Shown: positions 5,042 through 12,243 of the stretch, in pieces
Numbering within the stretch: the first letter of the stretch is position 1
Layout: every line of letters starts with the position of its first letter
DNA from: a virus
Reading direction: 5' to 3' (one strand)
Virus record (IMG/VR): IMGVR_UViG_3300020222_000063
Span: 1-41,650 of that record
DNA: 41,650 nt
Position numbers and translations under genes: made by a program
The notes under the pieces: model-generated
Told to the model about the DNA's origin: nothing
Database searches by the model: none
Seen by the model: the letters and a program-made list of their open reading frames with translations, nothing else

Positions 5042-5522
5042 GGCGATGATGTGCCGGTTATACACAATATTTTATACTATCTACATTTTTTTGTATTTTT
5101 ATTGGGTATTTTCTCTAACGGCTGACTAATTATTTATCTGGTTGTGTGGGGCTTTAATACCGCCACATTACAGAGTTTTTTTCTTTATTGCTTTATTCCA
5201 GCTATATACCGAACAACTTATATCTATATATAGCTATATCCAACAGTTCAGCACACTTAGAACTTTTTCAATTAAATTTTAACTGTTTTTTTATCTAAAT
5301 TTGAATCAAATTTTTTTGGTGTAGCTACCTCTTTATTTAGTTCAAATTTTTATTGTGGTTTTATTTGGTTCTTTATATATCGTTCTATATCTCTATAGGT
5401 TCTCTTTGTTATTAATATCTTTTTTTTATATCCCTTTTATTGCTTTATTTGTTAAAAAAATTTGGGTCGGTTTTCGTTCTCGATTCTTTCTCTATATCTC
5501 TTTATTTATTTCTATTTTTCAA

Positions 5523-5753
5523 TCAAAAATTTTTTATGGGGGGTGGAGGTAGGTGCTTCCATGGTTTATTTATATCCATTAGTAATCCTGCTAATTCATA
5601 ATGGGCATATACATACCGGTTTTGTTCTTTAAAGAATTTTATATATATTCTTTTTTTATTGTCTCTGGATAGTTTTACTTCTGTTATATATCCTATCTCT
5701 CCTTCTGAATCTATTAGGATATCTCCTGGTGTAAATGTTGTTGGTTTATTCAT
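5523..5753 (-). CDS. GD-family microprotein, last gene of the array
   Basis: 76 aa. The family opening is TPGDILID (residues 8-15), followed by a GYITEV strand and an IYIKFF strand. It ends HLPPPPIKNF, a proline run replacing the usual H-Y-P-V-V-K tail. It is the most distal gene of the leftward operon; no clear terminator follows. Confidence 0.75.
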   Translation of the reverse strand: MNKPTTFTPGDILIDSEGEIGYITEVKLSRDNKKRIYIKFFKEQNRYVYAHYELAGLLMDINKPWKHLPPPPIKNF

Positions 5754-5762
5754 ATATGTTTA

Positions 5763-6002
5763 TTATTTCTTTATTGAATATCTCTCTAATATCTTTCTAT
5801 CTATAAACTTATCTAACTCCTCTTCATCATAACTTTCCTTTATATATTCTCCTACTGGAAGGTTTACCCATGATTCTAATAGGTACATGGTTGAACCATC
5901 CCAGTCATACCATATCTTTATTACTGTTGATAGTTCTTCTTTATCATACTTCCATACCATTACATCTCCGATATTGTATTTGGTATGTTCTTTAAACTTC
6001 AT
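5763..6002 (-). CDS. GD-family microprotein
   Basis: 79 aa with a longer N-terminus (MKFKEHT) before KYNIGDVMVW. Central strands STVIKIWYDW and MYLLESW, then a charged helix-like tail (DEEELDKFIDRKILERY). The start overlaps the stop of the gene upstream. Confidence 0.78.
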   Translation of the reverse strand: MKFKEHTKYNIGDVMVWKYDKEELSTVIKIWYDWDGSTMYLLESWVNLPVGEYIKESYDEEELDKFIDRKILERYSIKK

Positions 6003-6240
6003 TGTTTATCTTTTTGTCTATCATATACTCTTTTATATAATGTTTTTTATTCTCCATTCCCGCAAATATAATTGTGTATATTCCACCTGTAATATTATCA
6101 GTTGATGGTGTTGCTTTTATTATTATTCCTATTTTGCCCATATAGTATTCTTTATATAAGAACTTCTCTATATCCAACTGTTCATCTGGTTCTGGATAGC
6201 TATCTATTGTTTTTATTATATCTCCCGGTTTATACTTCAT
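5992..6240 (-). CDS. GD-family microprotein
   Basis: 82 aa, MKYKPGDIIK start. An inserted segment (SYPEPDEQLDIEKF) precedes the conserved KIGIIIKA strand, followed by YTIIFAG. The ATG overlaps the upstream stop by 4 nt. Confidence 0.78.
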   Translation of the reverse strand: MKYKPGDIIKTIDSYPEPDEQLDIEKFLYKEYYMGKIGIIIKATPSTDNITGGIYTIIFAGMENKKHYIKEYMIDKKINNEV

Positions 6241-6473
6241 TCTATGTTCTCTTTTATCTTGTATTCTATCTCTTCTTCATATACAAGATGTTTTTTTCCT
6301 TCTATGCCCGCAACTAATACTTGGTATATAACAACAGGATATTTTGTTGCTTTGGCTATATCATATACCGGATCAGTTGTCCCCAGTATTATTCCCACTT
6401 TGTCTCGGAATATCACATAGTCATTATAATTCATTTTCTTTATCTTGACTATGTCTCCCACTTGATATTTCAT
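6237..6473 (-). CDS. GD-family microprotein
   Basis: 78 aa, MKYQVGDIVKIKK start, DKVGIILG core strand and VLVAGIEGKKH; most like the proteins at 5992 and 6424. Its start lies inside the 3-prime end of the gene upstream (50-nt overlap). Confidence 0.78.
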   Translation of the reverse strand: MKYQVGDIVKIKKMNYNDYVIFRDKVGIILGTTDPVYDIAKATKYPVVIYQVLVAGIEGKKHLVYEEEIEYKIKENIE

Positions 6474-6648
6474 ATATTCTTTCTATTATTAATCTTTCTA
6501 ATACCCATATTGGTTCATTTGGTTTTCCACATATAAGAATTCTATAATCAACTTCTTCATTCCACATTCTGCTTTTTATTATTATTCCTATCTTCTCCTC
6601 ATATTGTGTATTGATTGTCTTTACAATATCACCTATCTGATATTTCAT
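6424..6648 (-). CDS. GD-family microprotein with run-on C-terminus
   Basis: 74 aa, MKYQIGDIVKTIN start, EKIGIIIKS core, YRILICGKP strand. The last dozen residues (SSGRHSQDKENEL) read out of frame through the ribosome-binding site and start of the next gene, which suggests loss of an earlier stop codon. Confidence 0.75.
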   Translation of the reverse strand: MKYQIGDIVKTINTQYEEKIGIIIKSRMWNEEVDYRILICGKPNEPIWVLERLIIERIYEISSGRHSQDKENEL

Positions 6649-6680
6649 TTTCTTTCGCCATCATTATTCTTCTATCTAAA

Positions 6681-6746
6681 TCACTTTCTATATCCCAATA
6701 CATAATCAATATAAACAATATCACCAATATTATATTTGTGTTTCAT
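6681..6746 (-). pseudogene. Truncated GD-family gene (21 aa)
   Basis: Opens MKHKYNIGDIVYIDYVLGYR exactly like a family member, coupled by an ATGA overlap to the upstream gene, but meets a TGA after 21 codons. It has the motif strand and nothing else, so it is most likely a decayed copy; a functional peptide cannot be excluded. Confidence 0.6.
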
Positions 6747-6964
6747 TTTATCACCGGATAATGGATATAATCATTTAATTGACTTCTGAGATAGAAAAGT
6801 TCACCACATTCAATAGCAAACTTACCAAACCATTTTATAATAATTTCTTCTGGTTCTTCAAATTCACTATTATATTCAACTCTTACAACATAACCTATTG
6901 CTGGATAATGTGTTGTTGGTTCTTTTTTAGATATAAATAAATCACCAACACTTATTTTTTTCAT
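6743..6964 (-). CDS. GD-family microprotein
   Basis: 73 aa, MKKISVGDLFISK start, AIGYVVRVEY core, EEIIIKWFG strand and the canonical end DYIHYPVIK. Four-nt overlap at both ends. Confidence 0.8.
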   Translation of the reverse strand: MKKISVGDLFISKKEPTTHYPAIGYVVRVEYNSEFEEPEEIIIKWFGKFAIECGELFYLRSQLNDYIHYPVIK

Positions 6965-7176
6965 TCTTTTACCGGATAATGAATAAATTGTTTTGTTATA
7001 ACATAATGCTCAATAGCATCGGCATCAAGATGTTGTATTTTTGTCTTGCCTTCTGGATAATATATTATAACTTTGTAATATTCTGTTGATAGTGTTTTAT
7101 TCTCTTCTTCCAGAATGAGAATTGATATTGTTTCATGTTTTTCTACAACAAACAAATCACCAATATTATATTTCAT
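6961..7176 (-). CDS. GD-family microprotein
   Basis: 71 aa, MKYNIGDLFVVEK start, SILILEEE core, YYKVIIYYPEGK strand, end FIHYPVKE. Overlaps both neighbours by 4 nt. Confidence 0.82.
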   Translation of the reverse strand: MKYNIGDLFVVEKHETISILILEEENKTLSTEYYKVIIYYPEGKTKIQHLDADAIEHYVITKQFIHYPVKE

Positions 7177-7382
7177 TTCTTCACCGGTATATGCTCTACA
7201 TTACCGTTTAGTATATCATCTAATTCTTCTTCTGTCCAATATGTATCACGATATCCTACTTGTTCCGGATATGTGAGCCAATAATATTTGATACCATTTT
7301 CCTCATCTATCTTATAAAGATGGGATCGTAGTTCTGTATCAAAATTACGGTCAATAAATATATCACCAATATTATATTTCAT
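7173..7382 (-). CDS. GD-family microprotein
   Basis: 69 aa, MKYNIGDIFIDRN start, LYKIDEENGIKYYWLTY core, and a helix-like EEELDDILNGN before the end HIPVKK. Confidence 0.82.
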   Translation of the reverse strand: MKYNIGDIFIDRNFDTELRSHLYKIDEENGIKYYWLTYPEQVGYRDTYWTEEELDDILNGNVEHIPVKK

Positions 7383-7594
7383 ATTGCTTTCAATTCTTTC
7401 TGGAAAATACGATATGGTAAATCTGGTTGTCCTTGAATAATAACTTCATATTCAGGTTCGTTGATATGGTATGTGTGATTTAGTTGTAATGTTATATAAC
7501 ATAACCTTCCACGGATTGGTTCATACACATAAGGACTGTTTAAGATCCGCACGATATCTCCAACAGAAAATTTGTGTTTTCTTCGTCTCGTCAT
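7379..7594 (-). CDS. GD-family microprotein with basic N-terminus
   Basis: 71 aa from MTRRRKHKFSVGDIVRI. This start is preferred to one five codons upstream because it forms a TAATG overlap with the upstream stop. It carries EYEVIIQGQPD like the protein at 6424 and lacks the H-Y-P-V tail. Confidence 0.75.
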   Translation of the reverse strand: MTRRRKHKFSVGDIVRILNSPYVYEPIRGRLCYITLQLNHTYHINEPEYEVIIQGQPDLPYRIFQKELKAI

Positions 7595-7818
7595 TATTTC
7601 ACCGGACAATGGATCGCATTATTTCTCTTTACCCAAGCGTCTATTACATCTGACTTATAATAATCTAAATATTGCGATGGACGATTGGACCACATTATAC
7701 CGACCAATTGGATATCGGGCAATATATCTTTTTGAACTTCCATAACTGTTCCAGTTTGCCAGTCCTCTTTATTGAGAAAACAAGTTTCAACAATCAAATC
7801 ACCAACGCTATATTTCAC
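7594..7818 (-). CDS. GD-family microprotein
   Basis: 74 aa, MKYSVGDLIVETC start, GTVMEVQ core, LVGIMWSNRP strand, YLDYYKSDVIDAWVKR helix-like region, end AIHCPVK. Confidence 0.8.
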   Translation of the reverse strand: MKYSVGDLIVETCFLNKEDWQTGTVMEVQKDILPDIQLVGIMWSNRPSQYLDYYKSDVIDAWVKRNNAIHCPVK

Positions 7819-8045
7819 GGTTTCACCTTTACCAGTGTATAAATCCCTTCTTCAATGAGTTCAGTAATTTTTTCTTCTAAAACCCATGTTGATTTTCCAA
7901 TTGGTTTTCCATTAAGAAAAATTATTTTATAAAAAGCACCATTTTCACCTTCATTTAATAGTTCGCTTGGACCATAACTATAACTTGAAACATATAAGAG
8001 CGTATCTCCACCAGATAGAAAAAGATCACCAATGTTATATTTCAT
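7815..8045 (-). CDS. GD-family microprotein
   Basis: 76 aa, MKYNIGDLFLSGG start; YKIIFLNGKPIGKSTWVLEE matches the truncated protein at 8857 (KFLNGKQEGRTLI). It is the first gene after the endonuclease and overlaps it by 4 nt. Confidence 0.8.
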   Translation of the reverse strand: MKYNIGDLFLSGGDTLLYVSSYSYGPSELLNEGENGAFYKIIFLNGKPIGKSTWVLEEKITELIEEGIYTLVKVKP

Positions 8046-8827
8046 TTTACAACTGATGTTTGAACTTCGCTATGTTTTTTGCGTTTTTTTGCTTCACTCA
8101 ATTTCTTTTTATGTTCTTCGCTAAGTTTTTTACCAATATTTGCTTTCCTCAACTTCTGTTTTGTTTCTTCGCTCATATTCTTATTTACTTCACTCAATTT
8201 CTTTTTATGTTCTTCGCTAAGTTTTTTACCAATATTTGCTTGACTTATTTTCTTTTTTGTTTCTTGACTGAGTTTTCTGCCAGTCAACGCTTCACTTATT
8301 TTCTTTCTTGCTTCTTTGCTGGACATTCTGTCTTTTGCCGCTTCACTTATTTTTTTTCTTGTCTCTTCGCTAATATTTCTCTTTGCTTCACTTATTTTTC
8401 TTTTTGATTGTTCGGTATGTTTTCTGCCTGTCAAAGCGACACTTCTTTTCTTTCTTGTTTCTTCACTTATGTTTCTGCTTGCTTCGCTCATTTTCTTTCT
8501 TGTTTCTTCGCTGTGTTTTACACCAAGAGGAGAACCGGCAACTTTACATATGTTATAGCCTCTATCGTCTTCATAAGACTTATAATAATCTAAATAAACT
8601 TGCTCGTATGCCAATAGGTGTTCTGGGTTTGATACTTCTTCTATTATATCAAATGTGAAACTTTGTTCGCCATATTTATTCCAGGCTTTTTGTAAGTGTT
8701 CGGAATGATGTTTTCCTTCTTTTAGATAATGCTTATGTTGGGACCATCTTTTATCAATATTGACTGCCGAACCAATATAAACCTTGTTGTTTTTTATATT
8801 TTTTATTAAGTAAATGCCACTTTTCAT
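8042..8827 (-). CDS. GIY-YIG endonuclease with NUMOD3 repeats
   Basis: 261 aa. The GIY-YIG nuclease domain is at the N-terminus: GIYLIKN (residues 4-10), VYIGSA with the catalytic-type tyrosine, and a downstream KWSQH/R-x-x-H-type region, to about residue 95. The rest is roughly ten copies of an S-E-E-T-R-K-K-x-S-E-A unit with G-R-K or G-K-K spacers, the NUMOD3 DNA-binding motif of phage and intron homing endonucleases. It makes a nick or cut at a specific DNA site (family knowledge). A GGGAGAA sequence precedes the ATG. It sits in the microprotein array and probably is a freestanding mobile gene. Confidence 0.88.
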   Translation of the reverse strand: MKSGIYLIKNIKNNKVYIGSAVNIDKRWSQHKHYLKEGKHHSEHLQKAWNKYGEQSFTFDIIEEVSNPEHLLAYEQVYLDYYKSYEDDRGYNICKVAGSPLGVKHSEETRKKMSEASRNISEETRKKRSVALTGRKHTEQSKRKISEAKRNISEETRKKISEAAKDRMSSKEARKKISEALTGRKLSQETKKKISQANIGKKLSEEHKKKLSEVNKNMSEETKQKLRKANIGKKLSEEHKKKLSEAKKRKKHSEVQTSVVK

Positions 8828-8856
8828 ATAATTCTCCCTTATATGAGTAAGTAGTT

Positions 8857-9039
8857 TTAAATTAATGTTCTGCCTTCTTGTTTACCATTGAGAAACTTGA
8901 TGGTAATATATTTAACTGTTTTACCATCTGGATTGAATTCATCTGTATATTGAATATCAAGAACATAAATACAAGTTCCATCTTTGGTATACATAAGATC
9001 GCCAAGGGATAAATTTATTTTACTGGATAATACTTCCAT
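8857..9039 (-). CDS. GD-family microprotein, C-terminally truncated next to the endonuclease
   Basis: 60 aa, MEVLSSKINLSLGDLMY start; the frame ends at EGRTLI, where the relative at 7815 continues for about 25 more residues. The cut lies 29 nt before the endonuclease start, as expected if that gene inserted here. The ATG used lies 25 nt inside the upstream gene. Confidence 0.65.
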   Translation of the reverse strand: MEVLSSKINLSLGDLMYTKDGTCIYVLDIQYTDEFNPDGKTVKYITIKFLNGKQEGRTLI

Positions 9040-9209
9040 AATTTTTCTTCTATGAAATGATCAACTTGTTTTCTTTTCCAAGTTAATTCAACTGGCGGAT
9101 TTTGGTTGAGATATAGGAGAAACTTTACATTATAGACATTTACAGCAACAGCAATCATTTTTGCTTCGCTGGTTGTTTCTATAAATAAATCTCCTATACT
9201 ATATTTCAT
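9015..9209 (-). CDS. GD-family microprotein
   Basis: 64 aa, MKYSIGDLFIETT start, KMIAVAVNVYNVKFLLYL core, VDHFIEEKLWKYYPVK end. One of the shortest intact members. Confidence 0.8.
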   Translation of the reverse strand: MKYSIGDLFIETTSEAKMIAVAVNVYNVKFLLYLNQNPPVELTWKRKQVDHFIEEKLWKYYPVK

Positions 9210-9415
9210 TCTATATACTTGCCCACAATATCCTTTTCAACGAAATAATAGAACTCATTTACAAAACCACAAACAATCACTTTATATTCGTTTGTATCAG
9301 TTATCTTCCAGCGTTCCATGATAAGTACTGGCTTATCCTGAAATCGTTCAAGGTGGAGCATTTTACGAATTTTTACAACATCTCCAATAGCATATGCGTA
9401 ATCAGTTGTGTTCAT
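9206..9415 (-). CDS. GD-family microprotein
   Basis: 69 aa, MNTTDYAYAIGDVVKIRK start, KPVLIMERWKI core, YKVIVCGFVNEFYYFVEKD; tail lacks H-Y-P-V. Closest in style to 6237 and 6424. Confidence 0.78.
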   Translation of the reverse strand: MNTTDYAYAIGDVVKIRKMLHLERFQDKPVLIMERWKITDTNEYKVIVCGFVNEFYYFVEKDIVGKYIE

Positions 9416-9645
9416 TTTTTCACCGGATAATACTTCCAGTTTCTGTGTGATATTGTATCTGGATTGAACATATGTTCTATGTTATCTGGATACATTATTC
9501 GTTTTCTCATTCGTATGCCTTTTGTTGGATTGAGAAGAATAAGAATATATTTTTTAGTATTACGTTCTTCGTCATACTGAACATCAGCCACATAATACAC
9601 TTCACTATTAAGCAATACAAATAAATCACCTAAATTAATCTTCAT
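9412..9645 (-). CDS. GD-family microprotein
   Basis: 77 aa, MKINLGDLFVLLN start, YYVADVQYDEERNTKKYILILLN strands, and an extended loop before the end NWKYYPVKK. Confidence 0.8.
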   Translation of the reverse strand: MKINLGDLFVLLNSEVYYVADVQYDEERNTKKYILILLNPTKGIRMRKRIMYPDNIEHMFNPDTISHRNWKYYPVKK

Positions 9646-9851
9646 TTCAATATGGCTTTAAAGTGTTCTAAAAATTCTGGTCTTTCTTTAAACTGTTTAA
9701 AAAGTTCATTTTTACTCATAAAAACACTTCTTACTTTCATAGTATGGGTATCATAATATTCAAGTATTAGTTTGGTTCCTTTCTTTCCAACAATAGTAAA
9801 AGTTATATTATCTCTTTTTTGAAGAATAAGATCACCAACATTAAAATTCAT
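9642..9851 (-). CDS. GD-family microprotein
   Basis: 69 aa, MNFNVGDLILQKR start, TFTIVGKKGTKLILEYYD strands, and an amphipathic tail (ELFKQFKERPEFLEHF) without the usual ending. Confidence 0.78.
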   Translation of the reverse strand: MNFNVGDLILQKRDNITFTIVGKKGTKLILEYYDTHTMKVRSVFMSKNELFKQFKERPEFLEHFKAILK

Positions 9852-10092
9852 TTTTCACCTTTGGAACAGGATAATATTGATTTAGATTATGTTTGCGTTT
9901 ACCTTCTACTATGGAAAGCCATAGATTTATTGTTCTTTCATCCGATTCATCTATTCTTGTTTCACCGGTTTTCCATTGCCAGAATATCTTATAGTTTAAC
10001 TTCTTGTTATTATCAATATCTATTATAATACCGATCTTTTCTACGAAAGGTATTACGATCAGATCACCTATATTATACTTGGTTTTAATCAT
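9841..10092 (-). CDS. GD-family microprotein
   Basis: 83 aa, MIKTKYNIGDLIVIPF start, EKIGIIIDIDNNKKLNYKIF core with a following W, QYYPV near the end and a short extra tail (PKVKNEF). Confidence 0.8.
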   Translation of the reverse strand: MIKTKYNIGDLIVIPFVEKIGIIIDIDNNKKLNYKIFWQWKTGETRIDESDERTINLWLSIVEGKRKHNLNQYYPVPKVKNEF

Positions 10093-10313
10093 TTGACAAC
10101 CGGAAAGTATTTGTATTTTCCTGCTTTTATATCTTCAGTCAACTTAACATCAATAATAGCATATGGTAGCATGTCTGGAACTTCTTGTTTCTTGCTCACC
10201 ATTAGATAGATCGCCTTGTCTCCGTACATGTATGTAGTAATATAATGTATAACAGCGATTGTGCCCTGATCACTAACTAACAGATCACCTATTTTGAACC
10301 TAAACTTTCCCAT
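10089..10313 (-). CDS. GD-family microprotein
   Basis: 74 aa, MGKFRFKIGDLLVSDQGT start, IAVIHYITTYM core, IYLMVSKK strand, end YKYFPVVK. Confidence 0.8.
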   Translation of the reverse strand: MGKFRFKIGDLLVSDQGTIAVIHYITTYMYGDKAIYLMVSKKQEVPDMLPYAIIDVKLTEDIKAGKYKYFPVVK

Positions 10314-10491
10314 TCTTTGTCAGTCTGCAAATCTCATAATGATCCCACAGCTTCTTCTCCCAGTTATTCATTTTATCATTTTGCCAGTTAATTTTATAGA
10401 GTGTGCAGTATTCTTTTTCCTTGACTTCAGTAATAATGCCAAGTGTATTGCTAACCGGACAAGCAACGAGATCACCAATTTCATAATTCAT
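10300..10491 (-). CDS. GD-family microprotein
   Basis: 63 aa, MNYEIGDLVACPVSNTLGII start, YKINWQNDK strand; ends ICRLTKNGKV by overlapping the next gene's start. Its stretch from GDLVACPV to LGIITEV resembles 9841. Confidence 0.8.
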   Translation of the reverse strand: MNYEIGDLVACPVSNTLGIITEVKEKEYCTLYKINWQNDKMNNWEKKLWDHYEICRLTKNGKV

Positions 10492-10715
10492 TATTTCACC
10501 ACGGGATAGTGTTGGAGAATATCGTCAGCGTAAATAATTCTATCGTTTAGTATATGGACCAACTTTTCAAATCTAACAAAATAGGATTTTGCATCCAATG
10601 TATGAACACCTAATCCTACAATAAGCCCTACACTATTTTCATGTTTTGGCATAAAACGCCAAAGTTCTGGTTTTAATACAACTAAATCGCCAACTTGATA
10701 TTTTGGTTTATTCAT
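10491..10715 (-). CDS. GD-family microprotein
   Basis: 74 aa, MNKPKYQVGDLVVLKPE start, SVGLIVGLGVHTLD core, YFVRFEKL strand, end ILQHYPVVK. TAATG overlap with the next gene. Confidence 0.82.
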   Translation of the reverse strand: MNKPKYQVGDLVVLKPELWRFMPKHENSVGLIVGLGVHTLDAKSYFVRFEKLVHILNDRIIYADDILQHYPVVK

Positions 10716-10936
10716 ACACGAAACCTACAACAACCTTTCCGGCAAGTAAAAATCTTTTCTTTGTCCGGAACATGAACAAGAGCGGTTGACCAAGAGGTTT
10801 GCTGATCAATCATATATAATCTAACAAGTTCTTTATTTAATTCAATTTGTTGACGAAGCGGCCCAAGAGCCACTTTCAAATATGTATGATACATGTAATA
10901 GCCTATCATTAATATAAGTAGAGTTACAGAGAACAC
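10712..10936 (-). CDS. Small membrane protein with C-terminal cysteines
   Basis: 74 aa, not a GD-family member. One N-terminal transmembrane segment (FSVTLLILMIGYYMYHTYL), a basic/polar helix, and a CRKGCC motif near the end that could bind metal or form disulfides. It overlaps the next gene by 4 nt, so it is cotranscribed with the array. Confidence 0.65.
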   Translation of the reverse strand: MFSVTLLILMIGYYMYHTYLKVALGPLRQQIELNKELVRLYMIDQQTSWSTALVHVPDKEKIFTCRKGCCRFRV

Positions 10937-10947
10937 ATTAGTAACTA

Positions 10948-11175
10948 TTATTTACAAACTGGGAAAACATAAGTTTTTTCATATGATTTGAATGTTTCTA
11001 TTCTTTCGTTACTTTCAAGAGAATTTATATCTTTGAACCAACGCATTTTAAAAGGATTATCTTTTGCAGGTTCGTATGCTTCAATATATCCAATATCGCT
11101 ATCAGATTGTCCCTCTTTAAAAACAATGAGATCACCGACTTGATAATGGCTGTAATCTTTTGTTGGGATTTTCAT
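10948..11175 (-). CDS. GD-family microprotein
   Basis: 75 aa, MKIPTKDYSHYQVGDLIVFK start, SDIGYIEAYEPA core, FKMRWFKD strand, end TYVFPVCK. It is the first array gene downstream of 11178. Confidence 0.8.
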   Translation of the reverse strand: MKIPTKDYSHYQVGDLIVFKEGQSDSDIGYIEAYEPAKDNPFKMRWFKDINSLESNERIETFKSYEKTYVFPVCK

Positions 11176-11177
11176 AT

Positions 11178-11381
11178 TCAGTCCAGTGTATCAAGTTCAG
11201 GAGTTTCAATCTCGTAACGGTTTCCAATATCATCAACAACAAGACACAAATTACCGCATTGTGAAACATCCTTCACAACACCAAACCTCATCTTGCGAAT
11301 ATAGTGAACTGTCTTTCCAAGTTTCACCTTCTCAAGAATATTCCAAGAAACACGCTTTTCCATCATATGGTGACTGATCAT
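11178..11381 (-). CDS. Small protein of unknown function
   Basis: 67 aa from MISHHMMEKRVSWN; the start is set by a GGAGAAAATAGT ribosome-binding region. A beta-rich middle (VHYIRKMRFGVVKDVSQCGN and LCLVVDDIGNRYEI) recalls the GD-family barrel without the GD opening. A GCCCCGA/TCGGGGC hairpin lies upstream (about 11418-11437). Confidence 0.65.
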   Translation of the reverse strand: MISHHMMEKRVSWNILEKVKLGKTVHYIRKMRFGVVKDVSQCGNLCLVVDDIGNRYEIETPELDTLD

Positions 11382-11417
11382 ACTATTTTCTCCTTTATTG
11401 TTGAATGAAACGGCAAA

Positions 11418-11437
11418 TGCCCCGAACAAGATCGGGG
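11418..11437. other. Strong hairpin between two small genes
   Basis: GCCCCGA-ACAAGA-TCGGGGC forms a 7-bp GC stem between the stop at 11461 and the start at 11381. The minus strand shows only short T runs after it, so it may be an attenuator or RNA-processing site rather than a full terminator. Confidence 0.4.
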
Positions 11438-11460
11438 CAAGTGCAAACTAACTTTATTGT

Positions 11461-11664
11461 TTAGTGAACTGGAATGTTTTTGTGTGTATCCTTGAAAACA
11501 AGACAATACATATCAAGATACTTATTCCAGTTTTGTGCATCCTTTACAAGTTGTTCGTTTGTGGAGTTTTCATCCTCCTGAAGTTTCAAGAAAGTTTGAC
11601 GCATAAGTGAACATTCAAGACCATTCACAAGATTGATAATACTATTAGCAGTTTGCTTATCCAT
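11461..11664 (-). CDS. Small helical protein of unknown function
   Basis: 67 aa, MDKQTANSIINLVNGLECSL start, predicted mostly helical, ends THKNIPVH. A GGAGATACTAT region precedes the ATG. No family recognised. Confidence 0.65.
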   Translation of the reverse strand: MDKQTANSIINLVNGLECSLMRQTFLKLQEDENSTNEQLVKDAQNWNKYLDMYCLVFKDTHKNIPVH

Positions 11665-11682
11665 ATAGTATCTCCTATCTAA

Positions 11683-12141
11683 TCACTTAGCAAGGTAAAT
11701 AACATGACCCACAACATACTGATTACCGATGTTGAGATCACAAAGCTGTTCCAAAATCTTATTCTTCATCATTTCCATTGCAGCATGGTTATTGGAACGA
11801 CGAGCATGATGATACAGCTTACCAAGAGAGATAATCGGGTTCTTATCCTTGTTATCCAGTGTATCAAAATTGTTGATCGTGGCGTTCACATTCTGCTTTG
11901 CAGCGAGCTTGACTTCACGATCAGCAATATGCTTATTGGTTTCTTCCATCTGATCCTTTTCTGCCTTCTTTGACGCAGCAACGGTCGTCAGAGCAGCCAT
12001 AAAGTAAGACATATTCTCCTTCATAGCCTTCAACGTATCATAATCCATCGCACGCAGATCGTCCATGGAAACACAAGCAAGAGTTTCAACCGCGTCATTC
12101 ATCATATTGTTGGTCCCGTTGTTCGTGTTGGTGTTCGTCAT
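11683..12141 (-). CDS. Asn-rich/helical protein of unknown function
   Basis: 152 aa. Asn/Thr-rich N-terminus (MTNTNTNNGTNNMMND), then an alpha-helical body including a charged coiled-coil-like stretch (KKAEKDQMEETNKHIADREV). First gene after a strong promoter, so probably the head of the 11.2-12.1 kb operon. Confidence 0.7.
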   Translation of the reverse strand: MTNTNTNNGTNNMMNDAVETLACVSMDDLRAMDYDTLKAMKENMSYFMAALTTVAASKKAEKDQMEETNKHIADREVKLAAKQNVNATINNFDTLDNKDKNPIISLGKLYHHARRSNNHAAMEMMKNKILEQLCDLNIGNQYVVGHVIYLAK

Positions 12142-12162
12142 ATCTTACTCCATTAGTGCTGG

Positions 12163-12214
12163 GTGATCTGCCGTGGGTTCGCAGCATTATAGCACGGCAA
12201 ACGAAAAGACGCAA
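12163..12214 (-). promoter_or_regulatory. Sigma70-type promoter with downstream AGATCAC, for 12141
   Basis: -35 TTGCGT (12209-12214), 17-bp spacer ending GTGC, -10 TATAAT (12186-12191). AGATCAC follows 16 nt after the -10 (12163-12169). Confidence 0.8.
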
Positions 12215-12243
12215 GGATCAAGTGAACGCCGGGATTTAGTTGC

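Larger units (their letters stand above)
4741..5522. other. Gene-free AT-rich junction with divergent promoters and inverted repeats
   Basis: No reading frame here is convincing. The left part holds repeated TATAGTGTATA-like words, and a long imperfect inverted repeat about 4800-4870 (GTATAGTGTATAG against CTATACTATAC, with GGGAGATA against TATCTCTC). The right part (about 5160-5520) is pyrimidine-rich on the plus strand and has no feature I can name. GC composition switches here. All genes to the right read toward it, so it may hold a replication origin or a transcription control region. Confidence 0.5.

Noticed and set aside
4833-5129. 98-codon plus-strand frame with GGGAG before a GTG
   Set aside because: Tyr/Ile-rich product typical of AT-rich noncoding DNA, no domain, and it crosses two promoters.
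8060-8407. Plus-strand Phe-rich frames across 8060-8660
   Set aside because: Exact antisense of the NUMOD3 repeats of the GIY-YIG gene; the repeats create open complementary frames.
8042-8500. Possible CRISPR array from evenly spaced repeats
   Set aside because: The repeats are in-frame NUMOD3 protein units with degenerate bases and no spacer structure.
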